Shown piece by piece: positions 25,493 through 33,986 of a stretch of 64,000 nucleotides of DNA. Position 1 is the stretch's first letter. Each line of letters opens with the position of its first letter. A program made the translations under genes and the position numbers. Source of the DNA: Faecalispora jeddahensis (GTDB lineage: Bacteria > Bacillota > Clostridia > Oscillospirales > Acutalibacteraceae); contig NZ_CBYL010000010.1 of assembly GCF_000577335.1 (NCBI RefSeq), positions 22,809 through 86,808 of the forward strand. Reading direction: 5' to 3'. The notes below the pieces were generated by a model. That model searched no databases. It was given only the letters and a program-made list of their open reading frames with translations, and was not told the DNA's origin.

Positions 25493-25923
25493 AAGCAAGA
25501 GTAGCACAAGAGGTGGTCTTACTGTACCGCCTGACAGAAGATACAGAGTTGGGGAAAAGTGCGATTGAGGCATTTTCCCGGGCAGGGATTCCCTGTCGGC
25601 ATGTGGCGCAGGAGCAGCTGGGCGAGACCGTCGGCGCACTTGCGTCTGCGTCGCCTGAGGGGAAAAGCTACGATGGAGAGGTTCCCGAGCGCAGCGCGAT
25701 GGTGTTTTCGGGCTTTACCTCTAACCGGCTGGATCAGGTGCTCAACCGCCTGCATTCGGTCGACCCGCGGAATCAGGCGATGAAGGCGGTGGTCACCGAA
25801 ACAAACCGCACCTGGGCGTTTGGGGAGCTTTTGCACGAGCTGACCCGCGAGCGCGAGGCAATCCGCCGCCAGCTGCAGGAGCAGCAGGACAAAGCCAAGG
25901 CCGGGCAGGAACAGAGCGAATAA
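25489..25923 (+). CDS. DUF3783-like small protein
   Basis: 144 residues. The central part (ERSAMVFSGFTSNRLDQVLN, then TETNRTWAFGELLHEL at 103-118) matches the small DUF3783 domain as I recall it, a family with no known function. The C-terminus is a charged, probably coiled-coil helix (TREREAIRRQLQEQQDKAKA). Its ATG overlaps the SDR stop codon by four bases. The pairing with an SDR is likely operonic but gives no functional hint. Confidence 0.75.
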   Translation: MKARVAQEVVLLYRLTEDTELGKSAIEAFSRAGIPCRHVAQEQLGETVGALASASPEGKSYDGEVPERSAMVFSGFTSNRLDQVLNRLHSVDPRNQAMKAVVTETNRTWAFGELLHELTREREAIRRQLQEQQDKAKAGQEQSE

Positions 25924-25956
25924 AACCAGAACGAAAAGCATTTTAAGGAGAACAAT

Positions 25957-26409
25957 ATGACGATTCTTTCGGTGAGAAAAGAGTCGAATTATGCGCAGAC
26001 AGCCATCGCCTATTTTCAAAAGAATTGGGCAAGCGAAGAGAGCAAAATGGTATATGAAGATTGCATTCTGAACTGTCTCAATTCAGAATCCCCCTTACCA
26101 CAATGGTATTTGCTCTATGATGGGGAAAAGCTGATTGGCTGTGCGGGAATGATTCCAAATGATTTTATCAGCAGGATGGATCTGTATCCATGGTTATGTG
26201 CCTTGTATATTGAGGAAGAGTACCGCGGTCATTCCTATGGCTCTTTGCTGATTGAGCAAATCAAAACGGATGCCGCAGAATTGGGGTACAAGCATTTATA
26301 TCTTTGCACCGATCATGTAGGCTACTATGAGCATTACGGGTTTGAGTACATTGCGCAGGGGTACCATCCTTGGGGAGAAAGCGCAAGGATCTATCAGTGC
26401 GGACTATAA
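25957..26409 (+). CDS. GNAT family N-acetyltransferase
   Basis: 150-residue cytoplasmic acetyltransferase. The acetyl-CoA site motif appears as [20 protein letters not shown] (R/Q-x-x-G-x-G/A form, here RGHSYG) at about residues 88-107. Core strand [16 protein letters not shown] precedes it and [11 protein letters not shown] follows, typical of GNAT proteins acting on small molecules. ATG follows AAGGAG. It lies 33 bases after the DUF3783 gene and ends at a strong terminator, so it is probably last in the SDR operon. Confidence 0.88.
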   Translation: MTILSVRKESNYAQTAIAYFQKNWASEESKMVYEDCILNCLNSESPLPQWYLLYDGEKLIGCAGMIPNDFISRMDLYPWLCALYIEEEYRGHSYGSLLIEQIKTDAAELGYKHLYLCTDHVGYYEHYGFEYIAQGYHPWGESARIYQCGL

Positions 26410-26441
26410 CGGCCGTCGGTCTGTTGATACCATAAAAAATG

Positions 26442-26484
26442 GACAGAGCCGTGTAGAATTACCTCTTCTACACGGCTCTGTTTT
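26442..26484 (+). terminator. Terminator after the GNAT gene
   Basis: The 16-bp stem ACAGAGCCGTGTAGAA/TTCTACACGGCTCTGT is followed by TTTCTT. It could also act on the convergent HAD gene. Confidence 0.9.
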
Positions 26485-26525
26485 CTTACTACTCTTTTAT
26501 TTTACTTCAAAAACGCACGTAATTT

Positions 26526-27176
26526 TTAAGGCCGCAGAAAAGATGGAGCCGCTGCGGACGCAATCGGCTGCGGGCAGGCCAAATGATCGAGCAGAGCGCA
26601 GAGCTGCTGTTCGTCAAAAACACAGTAATCGGCGTTGTCGCGCGCGGCGGGCGCAATCGGACGCGATCCGCCAAAGCCAATCCCTACGCTGGCCAGATGC
26701 AGCATTTCGGCGTCGCTGGCGCCGTCGCCGACGGCCACAAGAGGAGTGGGGAAATGGCCGACAATCTCTTTTTTGTTCAGATAATAGGAAATCCGGTCTA
26801 TGTATCCGTTTCTCGTGATGGTTTTGGAAGAAAAGCAGCGGCCTTCCATTTGAAGACGCTGCAGCAGCGTTTGTGTCCATACGTCAGGGTTTTCTGTTGC
26901 CAGAAAGCAGCGTTCGCGATGAGAGCGGATCCAGGCCACCAGGCGATCATTCAGAGCGAGCTCTCCGGCGATCTTTTGGGCGTCCTCCACAGGGATTTGG
27001 CGCAGCAGTTCAACCTGCAGCCGAAAGCTTTCTTCAAAGGGGAGCAGGCCGCGTCTGGCCTGCTCGGTAATCTCAGTCGATTTTTCTTCCATTCCGATCT
27101 GCCGTGCCAATAGCGGCAGCAGTTCTTCCTGAGTGACGGTTGAATCCAGATCAAATATAAAATAAGGTTCCTGCAT
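26526..27176 (-). CDS. HAD-superfamily phosphatase, SerB-like
   Basis: 216 residues. Motif I FDLDSTVT begins at residue 8; the second Asp position is Ser-flanked as in SerB-type phosphatases (DxDST). The small cap spans about 25-85. Motif II falls near CFLATENP, where Thr replaces the usual Ser. Motif III is the Lys of SSKTITRNG and motif IV is VAVGDGASDAEML. This order fits phosphoserine phosphatase and related enzymes, but serine biosynthesis genes are not adjacent. ATG preceded by TAGGAGGG. The Ala/Pro-rich C-terminus is non-conserved. Confidence 0.82.
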   Translation of the reverse strand: MQEPYFIFDLDSTVTQEELLPLLARQIGMEEKSTEITEQARRGLLPFEESFRLQVELLRQIPVEDAQKIAGELALNDRLVAWIRSHRERCFLATENPDVWTQTLLQRLQMEGRCFSSKTITRNGYIDRISYYLNKKEIVGHFPTPLVAVGDGASDAEMLHLASVGIGFGGSRPIAPAARDNADYCVFDEQQLCALLDHLACPQPIASAAAPSFLRP

Positions 27177-27427
27177 GAACGAAAGTCCCTCCTACGGTTG
27201 ATTCTTTCATTATAGCGGAAAGAAACGGCCGAGAAAAGCGAAATGCCAGAAGATACAGCTTTTAACATTATTTACAAGCCAAAACACCGGTTCGCTGGCT
27301 CTGGGGGCACTTTCAGGCAGTTTTTTCAAAATAAAATTCCGTAAAATACAGGTCACCTGACGCCGCTTTTTGGGCGCTGTTTTTGGGCCTGCGCAATTCC
27401 GGAAAGAAAGCTGGAAGAATTTACAGC

Positions 27428-27455
27428 TTGCAATGAGTTACAAAAGTGTTACAAT
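27428..27455 (+). promoter_or_regulatory. Promoter for the CAP-domain protein
   Basis: TTGCAA (27428-27433), 16-base spacer and TACAAT (27450-27455); start codon 42 bases further. The preceding ~250 bases (27177-27427) show no gene. Confidence 0.6.
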
Positions 27456-27496
27456 TATGACAACTTATTACAAGCTTTTTCAAGGAGGTACATAGT

Positions 27497-28582
27497 ATGA
27501 AACTACGTAAGTTATACGTCGCCGTATTAGCGGTTGCAATTGGTTCCACCGCTACAGTATCCGCGGTTGCTTACCAGCAGCAAGCCGTACCGACCTCGGG
27601 TGGAGTAAAATCCTGCCCCACCAGCACGGTTACAAAGAATACAAGCACACCTTCCAGTGCAGTAGAAAAGGCGGTCAGCCAGGCGCTCGCATCTGCCGGA
27701 AAGAGCACATCCTGCCCGCAGACCACAGTAAGCACCGCAGCCGCCAAGACTACCGCAGCGGCCAAGGCTTCCTCCGGTTCCTCTAACTGCAGCAACACTG
27801 CGGTGAAGGCACAGACCACCAGCACCTGCCCGACATCCTCCACGATTCCGGATCTCTCCGCTGTTTTGGATAAGGTCTCCTGCAAGCAGGCAGAAGCTGC
27901 AAAAACCACTACTGCCGGCAGCACGGTCAACGTGCCCAACTGCTTCCGTCAGCTGCTGGAGCGCTGCGGTGTTTCGGTGCCCGACAGCCTGACTTCTCAG
28001 AAGAACTGCGGCAACTCCGGCTCTTCTTCCAGCAGCAAGCCGTCCTCCAGCAAGCCTGCTGATTCTTCCAGCAGCCAGTCCACATCCAGCACGCCTTCTT
28101 CGAGCACTCCGGCTTCCAGCAAGCCCTCTTCCAGCACACCTGCCTCTAGTACACCTTCCTCCAGCCAGTCGAGCTCCAGCGCGGTTTCTTCCGCAAAGCC
28201 CTCCGACACGCTGACCTATGAGGAGCGCGTTGTTGAGCTGGTCAATCAGGAGCGTGCCAAGGTAGGCCTGAAGCCCCTGACCATGAACCTGAAACTGTCT
28301 GAGGTTGCAAGAGCAAAATCTCAGGATATGCACGATAAAAACTACTTCTCACACACCAGCCCCACCTACGGTTCTCCGTTTGACATGATGAAGCAGTTCG
28401 GGATTACCTACCGCACCGCGGGCGAGAACATCGCCATGGGCTACCGTACTCCTGAAGCCGTCATGGAAGGCTGGATGAATTCTCCCGGACACAAAGCCAA
28501 CATTCTGAACAGCTCTTATACCGAGATCGGTGTGGGCTACGTTTCTGATGGCAGCTATTGGACTCAGGAGTTCATCGGCTGA
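27497..28582 (+). CDS. Secreted CAP/SCP-domain protein (YkwD type)
   Basis: 361 residues with three parts. A signal peptide (KLRKLYVAVLAVAIGSTATV) is followed by a Thr/Ser/Cys-rich region (about 30-175) with repeated SCP, TCP and NCS-type cysteines and the short segment VPNCFRQLLERCGVSVPD. A low-complexity Ser/Pro/Lys linker runs to about 235. The C-terminal CAP domain (about 240-361) has VVELVNQERAKVGLKPL, AKSQDMHDKNYFSHTSP, TAGENIAMG and WMNSPGHKANILN. The function of bacterial CAP proteins is mostly unknown. The Cys pattern suggests disulfides outside the cell. Start ATG with AAGGAGG 8 bases upstream; single gene. Confidence 0.9.
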   Translation: MKLRKLYVAVLAVAIGSTATVSAVAYQQQAVPTSGGVKSCPTSTVTKNTSTPSSAVEKAVSQALASAGKSTSCPQTTVSTAAAKTTAAAKASSGSSNCSNTAVKAQTTSTCPTSSTIPDLSAVLDKVSCKQAEAAKTTTAGSTVNVPNCFRQLLERCGVSVPDSLTSQKNCGNSGSSSSSKPSSSKPADSSSSQSTSSTPSSSTPASSKPSSSTPASSTPSSSQSSSSAVSSAKPSDTLTYEERVVELVNQERAKVGLKPLTMNLKLSEVARAKSQDMHDKNYFSHTSPTYGSPFDMMKQFGITYRTAGENIAMGYRTPEAVMEGWMNSPGHKANILNSSYTEIGVGYVSDGSYWTQEFIG

Positions 28583-28676
28583 TTTTCGCCAAAGGTTCGA
28601 TGACGGATCAGAACCGGCCGAATCCGGTACGGTTCGCCTGAGAAAGCAAAGAACAAGTTCATCCTTTTCAAATGAT

Positions 28677-28712
28677 AGAGGCCGCGAAGATTTTCTTCGC
28701 GGCCTCTTTTGA
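28677..28712. terminator. Bidirectional terminator
   Basis: The stem GAGGCCGCGAAGA/TCTTCGCGGCCTC with a TTT loop lies between convergent genes, followed by TTTTG on the plus strand and A-rich sequence on the other side. Confidence 0.85.
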
Positions 28713-29915
28713 TCAATATACAATTGCGCCGTATTTGGCGGCGGTGCGTTCAATCAGCTCCAGGTCGATCTGACAGTTGGTGTCTACGATCAGCCGCCCC
28801 TGTACGTAGCGCAAAGCCGCCTCCAAAATTGTGCGGCTGTCTGTGTGCACGGCCAGTGGCAGGCGGGTGACAGAGCCGAATTGAGAGAGCAGCATCACGT
28901 CGTCCAGCGTGTTCAGTTCGATTAGTGCGGCGTTCACCTGCTCGTCGTCCAGATCGATCAAATCCTCCTCCAGAGCGATGGAGCATTCGATCGGTTCGCT
29001 CAGGGTGATGTCACTGCCAAGGAAAAAGGCTTCGGTCTCCGTTGCAGACGCGTAGCAGTCCGCGTCGGCGTAATCCGATTCAAAAGAAAACGGCTCCTGC
29101 GCGCATTGGTGCAGCGCGCGCCAATGTTCGGGGGTCTGGTCACCGCCGATGCCAAGCACCGGAACGCCGGCGCGCAGTAGGGCCCGTGCCTGGTCTGCAA
29201 ACTCCTCTGGCGAGAGACCGTCGGAAGAGGGAATCGCGCACAGCGGAACCGATGCGTGAGGCATTACCTCCTTCAGCAGCGGGAGCATCTCGAGCGGAGA
29301 CATCGAGCCACCGAGACCGATGGCCTCCACACCCATGGCCTGCAGGGTGATCACGGCGGGTAAAAGTGAGCCGCCGGTGAGCGTTTTGCCGCTTTCGTCC
29401 ACCGAAAGCGTGACAAAGACCGGGAAATCGGAGGTGCGCGAAGCGAGTACCGCCGCCCGCATATCTGCCATGGAGGACTGGTTCTCGATCAGCACAAACT
29501 CCGCGCCGCTTTGCTCCAACACGCGGATCTGATCGCGGTAGCCGTTGTAAATGTCATCAAAGTCCGCCTGCCCATAAGGGGGCACAAACAGCCCGCTGCT
29601 GCCGACCCGGGCGCCTACCGGAACCCCGAAACGCTGTGCGGCGCTGCGGGTGATCTCCAGAAGCCCCGCGTTCAGCAGGCGCACCTGCTCGCGCAAAGCT
29701 TCGCGGTGGTCGGGGCAAAAGGCGTGAGAAAAGGCGGTGGGAGCACACAGACCGCCGATTCCGGCAGCAAGCCACTCCTCCTGCTTTTTCCGCAGAAGCT
29801 CACCGTTCTGAAGCAGCCATTGCTCTGCACTCAGATCGTCGCCGGCGGAAGAAACGTGAAAATCTTCCGCGGCAGGGCCGCCCAAAAGGAAGGGCAGCCT
29901 CCAAGGAACATTCAT
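28713..29915 (-). CDS. Homocysteine S-methyltransferase-like protein lacking zinc ligands
   Basis: 400 residues. The first ~290 follow the homocysteine S-methyltransferase barrel (LLRKKQEEWLAAGI, then FVTLSVDESGKTLTGGS, then GVEAIGLGGSMSPLEMLP and VPVLGIGGDQTPEHWRAL). The normal zinc sites are GxNC and GGCC. Here they read GLGGS and GGDQ, so all expected Cys ligands are missing. The last ~80 residues (VTRLPLAVHTDSRTILEAAL, then GRLIVDTNCQIDLELIE) resemble the start of a MetH pterin-binding domain, cut short. Methyl transfer by the usual zinc mechanism is unlikely. ATG follows GGAGGATG. Single gene; role unknown. Confidence 0.75.
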   Translation of the reverse strand: MNVPWRLPFLLGGPAAEDFHVSSAGDDLSAEQWLLQNGELLRKKQEEWLAAGIGGLCAPTAFSHAFCPDHREALREQVRLLNAGLLEITRSAAQRFGVPVGARVGSSGLFVPPYGQADFDDIYNGYRDQIRVLEQSGAEFVLIENQSSMADMRAAVLASRTSDFPVFVTLSVDESGKTLTGGSLLPAVITLQAMGVEAIGLGGSMSPLEMLPLLKEVMPHASVPLCAIPSSDGLSPEEFADQARALLRAGVPVLGIGGDQTPEHWRALHQCAQEPFSFESDYADADCYASATETEAFFLGSDITLSEPIECSIALEEDLIDLDDEQVNAALIELNTLDDVMLLSQFGSVTRLPLAVHTDSRTILEAALRYVQGRLIVDTNCQIDLELIERTAAKYGAIVY

Positions 29916-30004
29916 GATGACATCCTCCTGAAATTGATCCGAACTTTTATGGTAAAAAGCGCACCATAAAAATAAAATTTAAAATAGATATTTGTTTTTC
30001 AGCG

Positions 30005-31699
30005 TTACATCGATTCAGGCGCTGAAATTTTGAACATGGAAAGCACATTGCGAATCACGGTGGAAACCGCCGTGCAGAGAGCCAGACGTGCTGCCGTCAG
30101 GCTTTCCTCCTCGCCGCGCACGCGGCAGGTGTTGTAGAATTTGTGGAACAGCGTCGCCAGTGTGATCACATAGCGGTTGATGCGCGCCGGATCGTAATCC
30201 TTGGCCGCCTGCACGATCTCTTCCGTGAACGACGACAGATGCCGGATCAGCTCCAGCTCCTCGGGTGCGGTCAGCAGGGCCAGCTCGCTGTCGGTGCAGG
30301 CGCGCGGGGCGATGCCGTCGCCCTCCAGATTCCGCAGGATGCTGCAGATTCTGGCGTTGGCGTACTGCACATAGTATACGGGATTCTGGGAATCCTGCTG
30401 CACGGCCAGATCGAGATCGAATTCCATCTGCGAATTCGGCTCGCGCATATTAAACAGGAAGCGCGCCGCGTCTACGGGTACCTCGTCGAGCAGGTCGGCC
30501 AGCTGAATCGCCTTGCCGGTGCGCTTGCTCATGCGAACGACCTGACCGTCGCGGGTGAGCTTGACGAGCTGCATCAGCACAACGTCGAGCTGCTTGCCCG
30601 AAAGGCCGATGGCGTCGAGAGCACCTTTCAAACGGGCCACATGACCGTGATGGTCGGCGCCCCATACGTCGATGCACAGGTCGTAGCCGCGCTTTTCAAT
30701 CTTGTTGCGGTGGTACGCGATGTCCGCCGCAAAATAGGTGGGGTTGCCGTTCTGACGGACGAGCACCTCATCCTTCTCCGCGCCGAAATCGGTGGCGCGG
30801 TACCACAGTGCGCCATCCTTTTCATACGTGAAGCCGCGCTGGGTCAGCAGATCGAGCGCTTCCTTCAGCTCGCCATTGTTGTGCAGCGTGCTTTCCAAAA
30901 ACCACTGGTCATATTCGATCCGGTATTTTTTCAGGTCATCCTGCATCTTCTGAATGTTGCGGGGCAGTACATATTCCACCAGCTCGCTGCGGCGGGTTTC
31001 TTCATCGCACTGCATCAGCTTGTCGCCGAACGCATCTGCGTATAACTTCGCGTTATCCTTAATATCCTCGCCCTGATAGCCGTCTTCGGGGAATTCCACG
31101 GCATCCTCGCCCAAAAAGAGCTGCTGGTACCGTGCGGAAAGAGAGGAACCGAATTTTTCAATCTGATTGCCGGCGTCGTTGACGTAGAACTCGCGCCATA
31201 CCTCAAAGCCCGCCATGTCCAGAACAGCGGCAAGGCAGTCGCCGAGCGCGCCGCCGCGGGCGTTGCCCATGTGCATGGGGCCGGTGGGGTTGGCGGAAAC
31301 AAATTCCACCATCACACGCTTGCGCTTGCCGTAATCGCTGCGGCCGTAGTCGCTGCCCAGCGCGGTAACGTCCTTCAGCACATCCACATAAAAGCGGGAA
31401 GAGAAGAAGAAATTCAGAAAGCCCGGGCCGGCGATTTCAAAGCGGTCGAAATAGGTGCCGTCAAGCACCAGGTGCTTTGTGATCAGCTCGGCAATTTTGC
31501 GCGGGGGCAGACGGAACGCGCGGGCCGAGACCAGCGCGGCGTTGGCGGACCAGTCCCCGTGGGCGCGGTCGGCCGGGATTTCGAGCGTAAAGGCGGGCAT
31601 CGGTTCTGCGGGCAGTTCTTCTGCGGCAACCGCGCGCCCCACGGCGTTCAGAATGGCTTCTCTCAGCTCATCAGTGGCTTGCTGTACTAGTTTCGACAT
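30005..31699 (-). CDS. argS: Arginyl-tRNA synthetase
   Basis: Class I aminoacyl-tRNA synthetase charging tRNA-Arg; 564 residues, the usual length. N-terminal Add1 domain, HIGH-type motif HMGNARGGALGD (about residue 133), YVNDAGNQIEKFG, the DALYxRATDF-like block in GALWYRATDFG, and RMSKRTGKAI in the KMSKS position. The C-terminal DALR anticodon domain has PVYYVQYANARICSIL at about 445. The start codon lies inside the end of the DUF1934 gene (29-base overlap), as in ywiB-argS pairs of Firmicutes, implying translational coupling. Confidence 0.96.
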   Translation of the reverse strand: MSKLVQQATDELREAILNAVGRAVAAEELPAEPMPAFTLEIPADRAHGDWSANAALVSARAFRLPPRKIAELITKHLVLDGTYFDRFEIAGPGFLNFFFSSRFYVDVLKDVTALGSDYGRSDYGKRKRVMVEFVSANPTGPMHMGNARGGALGDCLAAVLDMAGFEVWREFYVNDAGNQIEKFGSSLSARYQQLFLGEDAVEFPEDGYQGEDIKDNAKLYADAFGDKLMQCDEETRRSELVEYVLPRNIQKMQDDLKKYRIEYDQWFLESTLHNNGELKEALDLLTQRGFTYEKDGALWYRATDFGAEKDEVLVRQNGNPTYFAADIAYHRNKIEKRGYDLCIDVWGADHHGHVARLKGALDAIGLSGKQLDVVLMQLVKLTRDGQVVRMSKRTGKAIQLADLLDEVPVDAARFLFNMREPNSQMEFDLDLAVQQDSQNPVYYVQYANARICSILRNLEGDGIAPRACTDSELALLTAPEELELIRHLSSFTEEIVQAAKDYDPARINRYVITLATLFHKFYNTCRVRGEEESLTAARLALCTAVSTVIRNVLSMFKISAPESM

Positions 31700-32129
31700 C
31701 TTTCTGTTCTGCCTCCTTGATGGTTATCAGGATTTCATTGATGCTGGACAAATCCGCATTGATGTCCAGCGTATAATTCACGGCCAGCTCGCCGCCCTTG
31801 TCATGAAGGCGGGAATCCACTTCGCTGGTGAACACACCGACCAGCAGCGCGCCAAAGCCGGTATCGTACTGACACTGGTGGCGCTTCCCCTTTTCGAGGA
31901 TCAGCCGGGTGTTTCCGCCGCCGCGCATCAGGGTAACGGTATTGCCGCCGTCTACCTTCAGCACAGAGGTGGTGGCCGCATTGTTGCGGTCCGGGTCGTA
32001 TTCCTTATAGACGATAAAGCGGGTATCGCCCTTGGTCACGTAAGAGCCGAGCGTTGTGAGCGTTACTTCACCCACGTCATCGTCAATCTTCTGCCGGCCG
32101 ACGATATTAATCCAATAATTTTCCCTCAT
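31671..32129 (-). CDS. DUF1934 protein (YwiB-like)
   Basis: 152 residues, small beta-barrel (lipocalin/calycin-like) family of unknown function usually found before argS in Firmicutes. Recognisable by MRENYWINIVGRQKIDDD, LTTLGSYVTKGDTRFIVYKEYD, VTLMRGGGNTRLILEKGKRH and GELAVNYTLDINADLSSINEI near the end. ATG 32129 follows GGAGAGG; the longer frame to 32198 overlaps upstream noncoding sequence. Its stop lies 29 bases inside argS. It probably shares a promoter with argS and possibly ddl (50 bases upstream). Confidence 0.88.
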   Translation of the reverse strand: MRENYWINIVGRQKIDDDVGEVTLTTLGSYVTKGDTRFIVYKEYDPDRNNAATTSVLKVDGGNTVTLMRGGGNTRLILEKGKRHQCQYDTGFGALLVGVFTSEVDSRLHDKGGELAVNYTLDINADLSSINEILITIKEAEQKDVETSTASH

Positions 32130-32178
32130 GGAACGTCCTCTCCTTCCGGTATCCTCCGGCAAACCGGAAGTACCGCGG

Positions 32179-33252
32179 TTAGAAATACACTTTCTCAAAC
32201 GCCAGCTGAATCAGGCGGTCCAGCAGCTCGGGGTAAGAAAGGCCGGAGGCCTCCCAGAGCTTCGGGTACATGCTGATGCTGGTGAAGCCCGGCAGGGTGT
32301 TCAGCTCGTTGAGCAGAACGGCGCCGTCACTCTTGCGAACGAAAAAGTCTACGCGCGCAAGACCGCTGCAGCCGAGCATGCGGTAAGCCCGCAGCGCGTT
32401 TTCTCGCACCTCTTCGGCGGTTTCCTCCGGAATGTGGGCTGGGATGAACAGCTTTGCCGCACCGTTTTTATATTTGTCGTCATAATCATAGAATTCCGCG
32501 CCGGAGGCGATTTCACCCACGATCGAGGCTTCGGGCCGCGAAAGGCCCAGAACGGCGCACTCCACCTCCTGCCCGACGATGGCCTCCTCCACGACGACCT
32601 TGATATCCTCGCGGGCCGCGCGCTGAATGGCGGCGTCCAGATCTTCGGGGCGGGTGACCTTGCTGACACCAACGGAAGAACCGGAGTTCGCGGGCTTTAC
32701 GAATACGGGGTAACCAAGACGCGCTTCGATCTTCCCCCGGATCTTCTCCGCGCCGGTGAGGTAGTTATCGGTAAAGAACCACAGGTAATGCGCCTGGGGG
32801 ATTCCGGCGGTTTCAAGCAGGCTGTTGGTGATCGCCTTATCCATGCATACCGCAGAAACGAGCGACGAGCAGCCGACAAACGGAATGCCCGCCATCTGCA
32901 GCAGACCCTGCAGCGTGCCATCCTCGCCGTTTTTGCCGTGCAGCACCGGGAACACCACATCCACGGGGATGGTTTCAAGGCCGGTTTCGGTCTGGGCCAG
33001 AATGCCGTGAACCGTGCGGTCGGGCGAAATGAAAGCGGGGCGGTTTGCGGGATTTTGTTCCCAGCTTCCGTCGGGCAGCTCGGCAGTCTCGCCGGAAAAC
33101 AGCAGCCATCGGCCTTCCCTGGTAATTCCGACTGGAACGACGTCATATTTGTCCTGCGGGATATTTTGAATCACAGAGGCCGCCGAAACACGCGAGACCT
33201 CATGCTCGGTAGAGCAGCCGCCAAACAGAACGGCGACAGTTGTTTTTGACAT
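32179..33252 (-). CDS. ddl: D-alanine--D-alanine ligase
   Basis: ATP-grasp enzyme joining two D-Ala for peptidoglycan. 357 residues, typical of the larger Ddl/VanG-like branch. N-terminal VLFGGCSTEHEVS, VFPVLHGKNGEDGTLQGLLQ, MDKAITNSLLETAGIP, ATP-grasp YPVFVKPANSGSSVGVSKV, omega-loop FYDYDDKYKNGAAKLFIPA and metal site VLLNELNTLPGFTSISMYP are all present. The omega-loop Tyr/Lys pattern fits D-Ala as second substrate, but a D-Ser or D-lactate specificity cannot be excluded from sequence alone. ATG 33252 follows GGAGGG. A TGCTATGAT extended -10 lies upstream on the minus strand at 33374-33382. Confidence 0.92.
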   Translation of the reverse strand: MSKTTVAVLFGGCSTEHEVSRVSAASVIQNIPQDKYDVVPVGITREGRWLLFSGETAELPDGSWEQNPANRPAFISPDRTVHGILAQTETGLETIPVDVVFPVLHGKNGEDGTLQGLLQMAGIPFVGCSSLVSAVCMDKAITNSLLETAGIPQAHYLWFFTDNYLTGAEKIRGKIEARLGYPVFVKPANSGSSVGVSKVTRPEDLDAAIQRAAREDIKVVVEEAIVGQEVECAVLGLSRPEASIVGEIASGAEFYDYDDKYKNGAAKLFIPAHIPEETAEEVRENALRAYRMLGCSGLARVDFFVRKSDGAVLLNELNTLPGFTSISMYPKLWEASGLSYPELLDRLIQLAFEKVYF

Positions 33253-33430
33253 GATATTCCCTCCGTATCCTTGCAAAATCGCGTGGCGCTCCGAATAGGT
33301 GCGTATGGTATTATGATACGCCGGCGGAAGCGCGGTTCATGCACTGCGGTAAGATACAATATTTCAAATATATATCATAGCACAAGTGGGGTGCGGGCGC
33401 AATGCGAAATTCGCGGGATTCGGGAGCGGC

Positions 33431-33673
33431 TTATTCCCGGTATTCGCCGCTCAGAATTTTGGGGATGCGCGACGCGGTAAAGGCGAGCAAAGCAAACCAG
33501 CTGAGGCAGATTAAAAAATATTGGGCCGCAAAAATCACGGCCATATCGCTGCTGGGGTAAGAAAACATCCGGTCAAACACCAAATCCGGTATTTTAGTGG
33601 CCAGCAGTAGCAGCAGGGCGATCAGAACATCACCCAATATTTTTTTCCAATGATAATAAATATGCTCTTTCAT
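33431..33673 (-). CDS. Small membrane protein, two segments
   Basis: 80 residues, not recognised. Two hydrophobic helices (about 14-30, ILGDVLIALLLLLATKI, and 46-66, VIFAAQYFLICLSWFALL) and short charged ends. The ATG has GAGGAA 6 bases upstream, which supports a real gene. It lies on its own between ddl and a divergently transcribed gene. Confidence 0.6.
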   Translation of the reverse strand: MKEHIYYHWKKILGDVLIALLLLLATKIPDLVFDRMFSYPSSDMAVIFAAQYFLICLSWFALLAFTASRIPKILSGEYRE

Positions 33674-33885
33674 GTAGTTTCCTCACTTTCTGCAGATGCT
33701 TGTTATGTGGAACTAACACAGGCCTTCAGAACCGCACATTTTACAGCGCGGCTTCCGGGCTGTTTTCGGTGCTGCGGTATTTCCTGTTTTATTATCATTT
33801 ATCATATCACGTATGGTCTGCTCCGTCTATCCGCCCGGATAAAACGGCGTTTGGCATCCCCGCTGAAATTTACAGACATGCCCTA

Positions 33886-33914
33886 GTGACAATCTGTGAA
33901 AAGTAGTGTATACT
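33886..33914 (+). promoter_or_regulatory. Sigma-A promoter for the gene at 33987
   Basis: GTGACA (33886-33891), 17-base spacer and TATACT (33909-33914). Confidence 0.55.
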
Positions 33915-33986
33915 AAACTATGTATTTTCAAAGCAGAACCATCCACGGGCTGCGCCCGGGCGAATCATAAGCAGGAGTGATGATAG

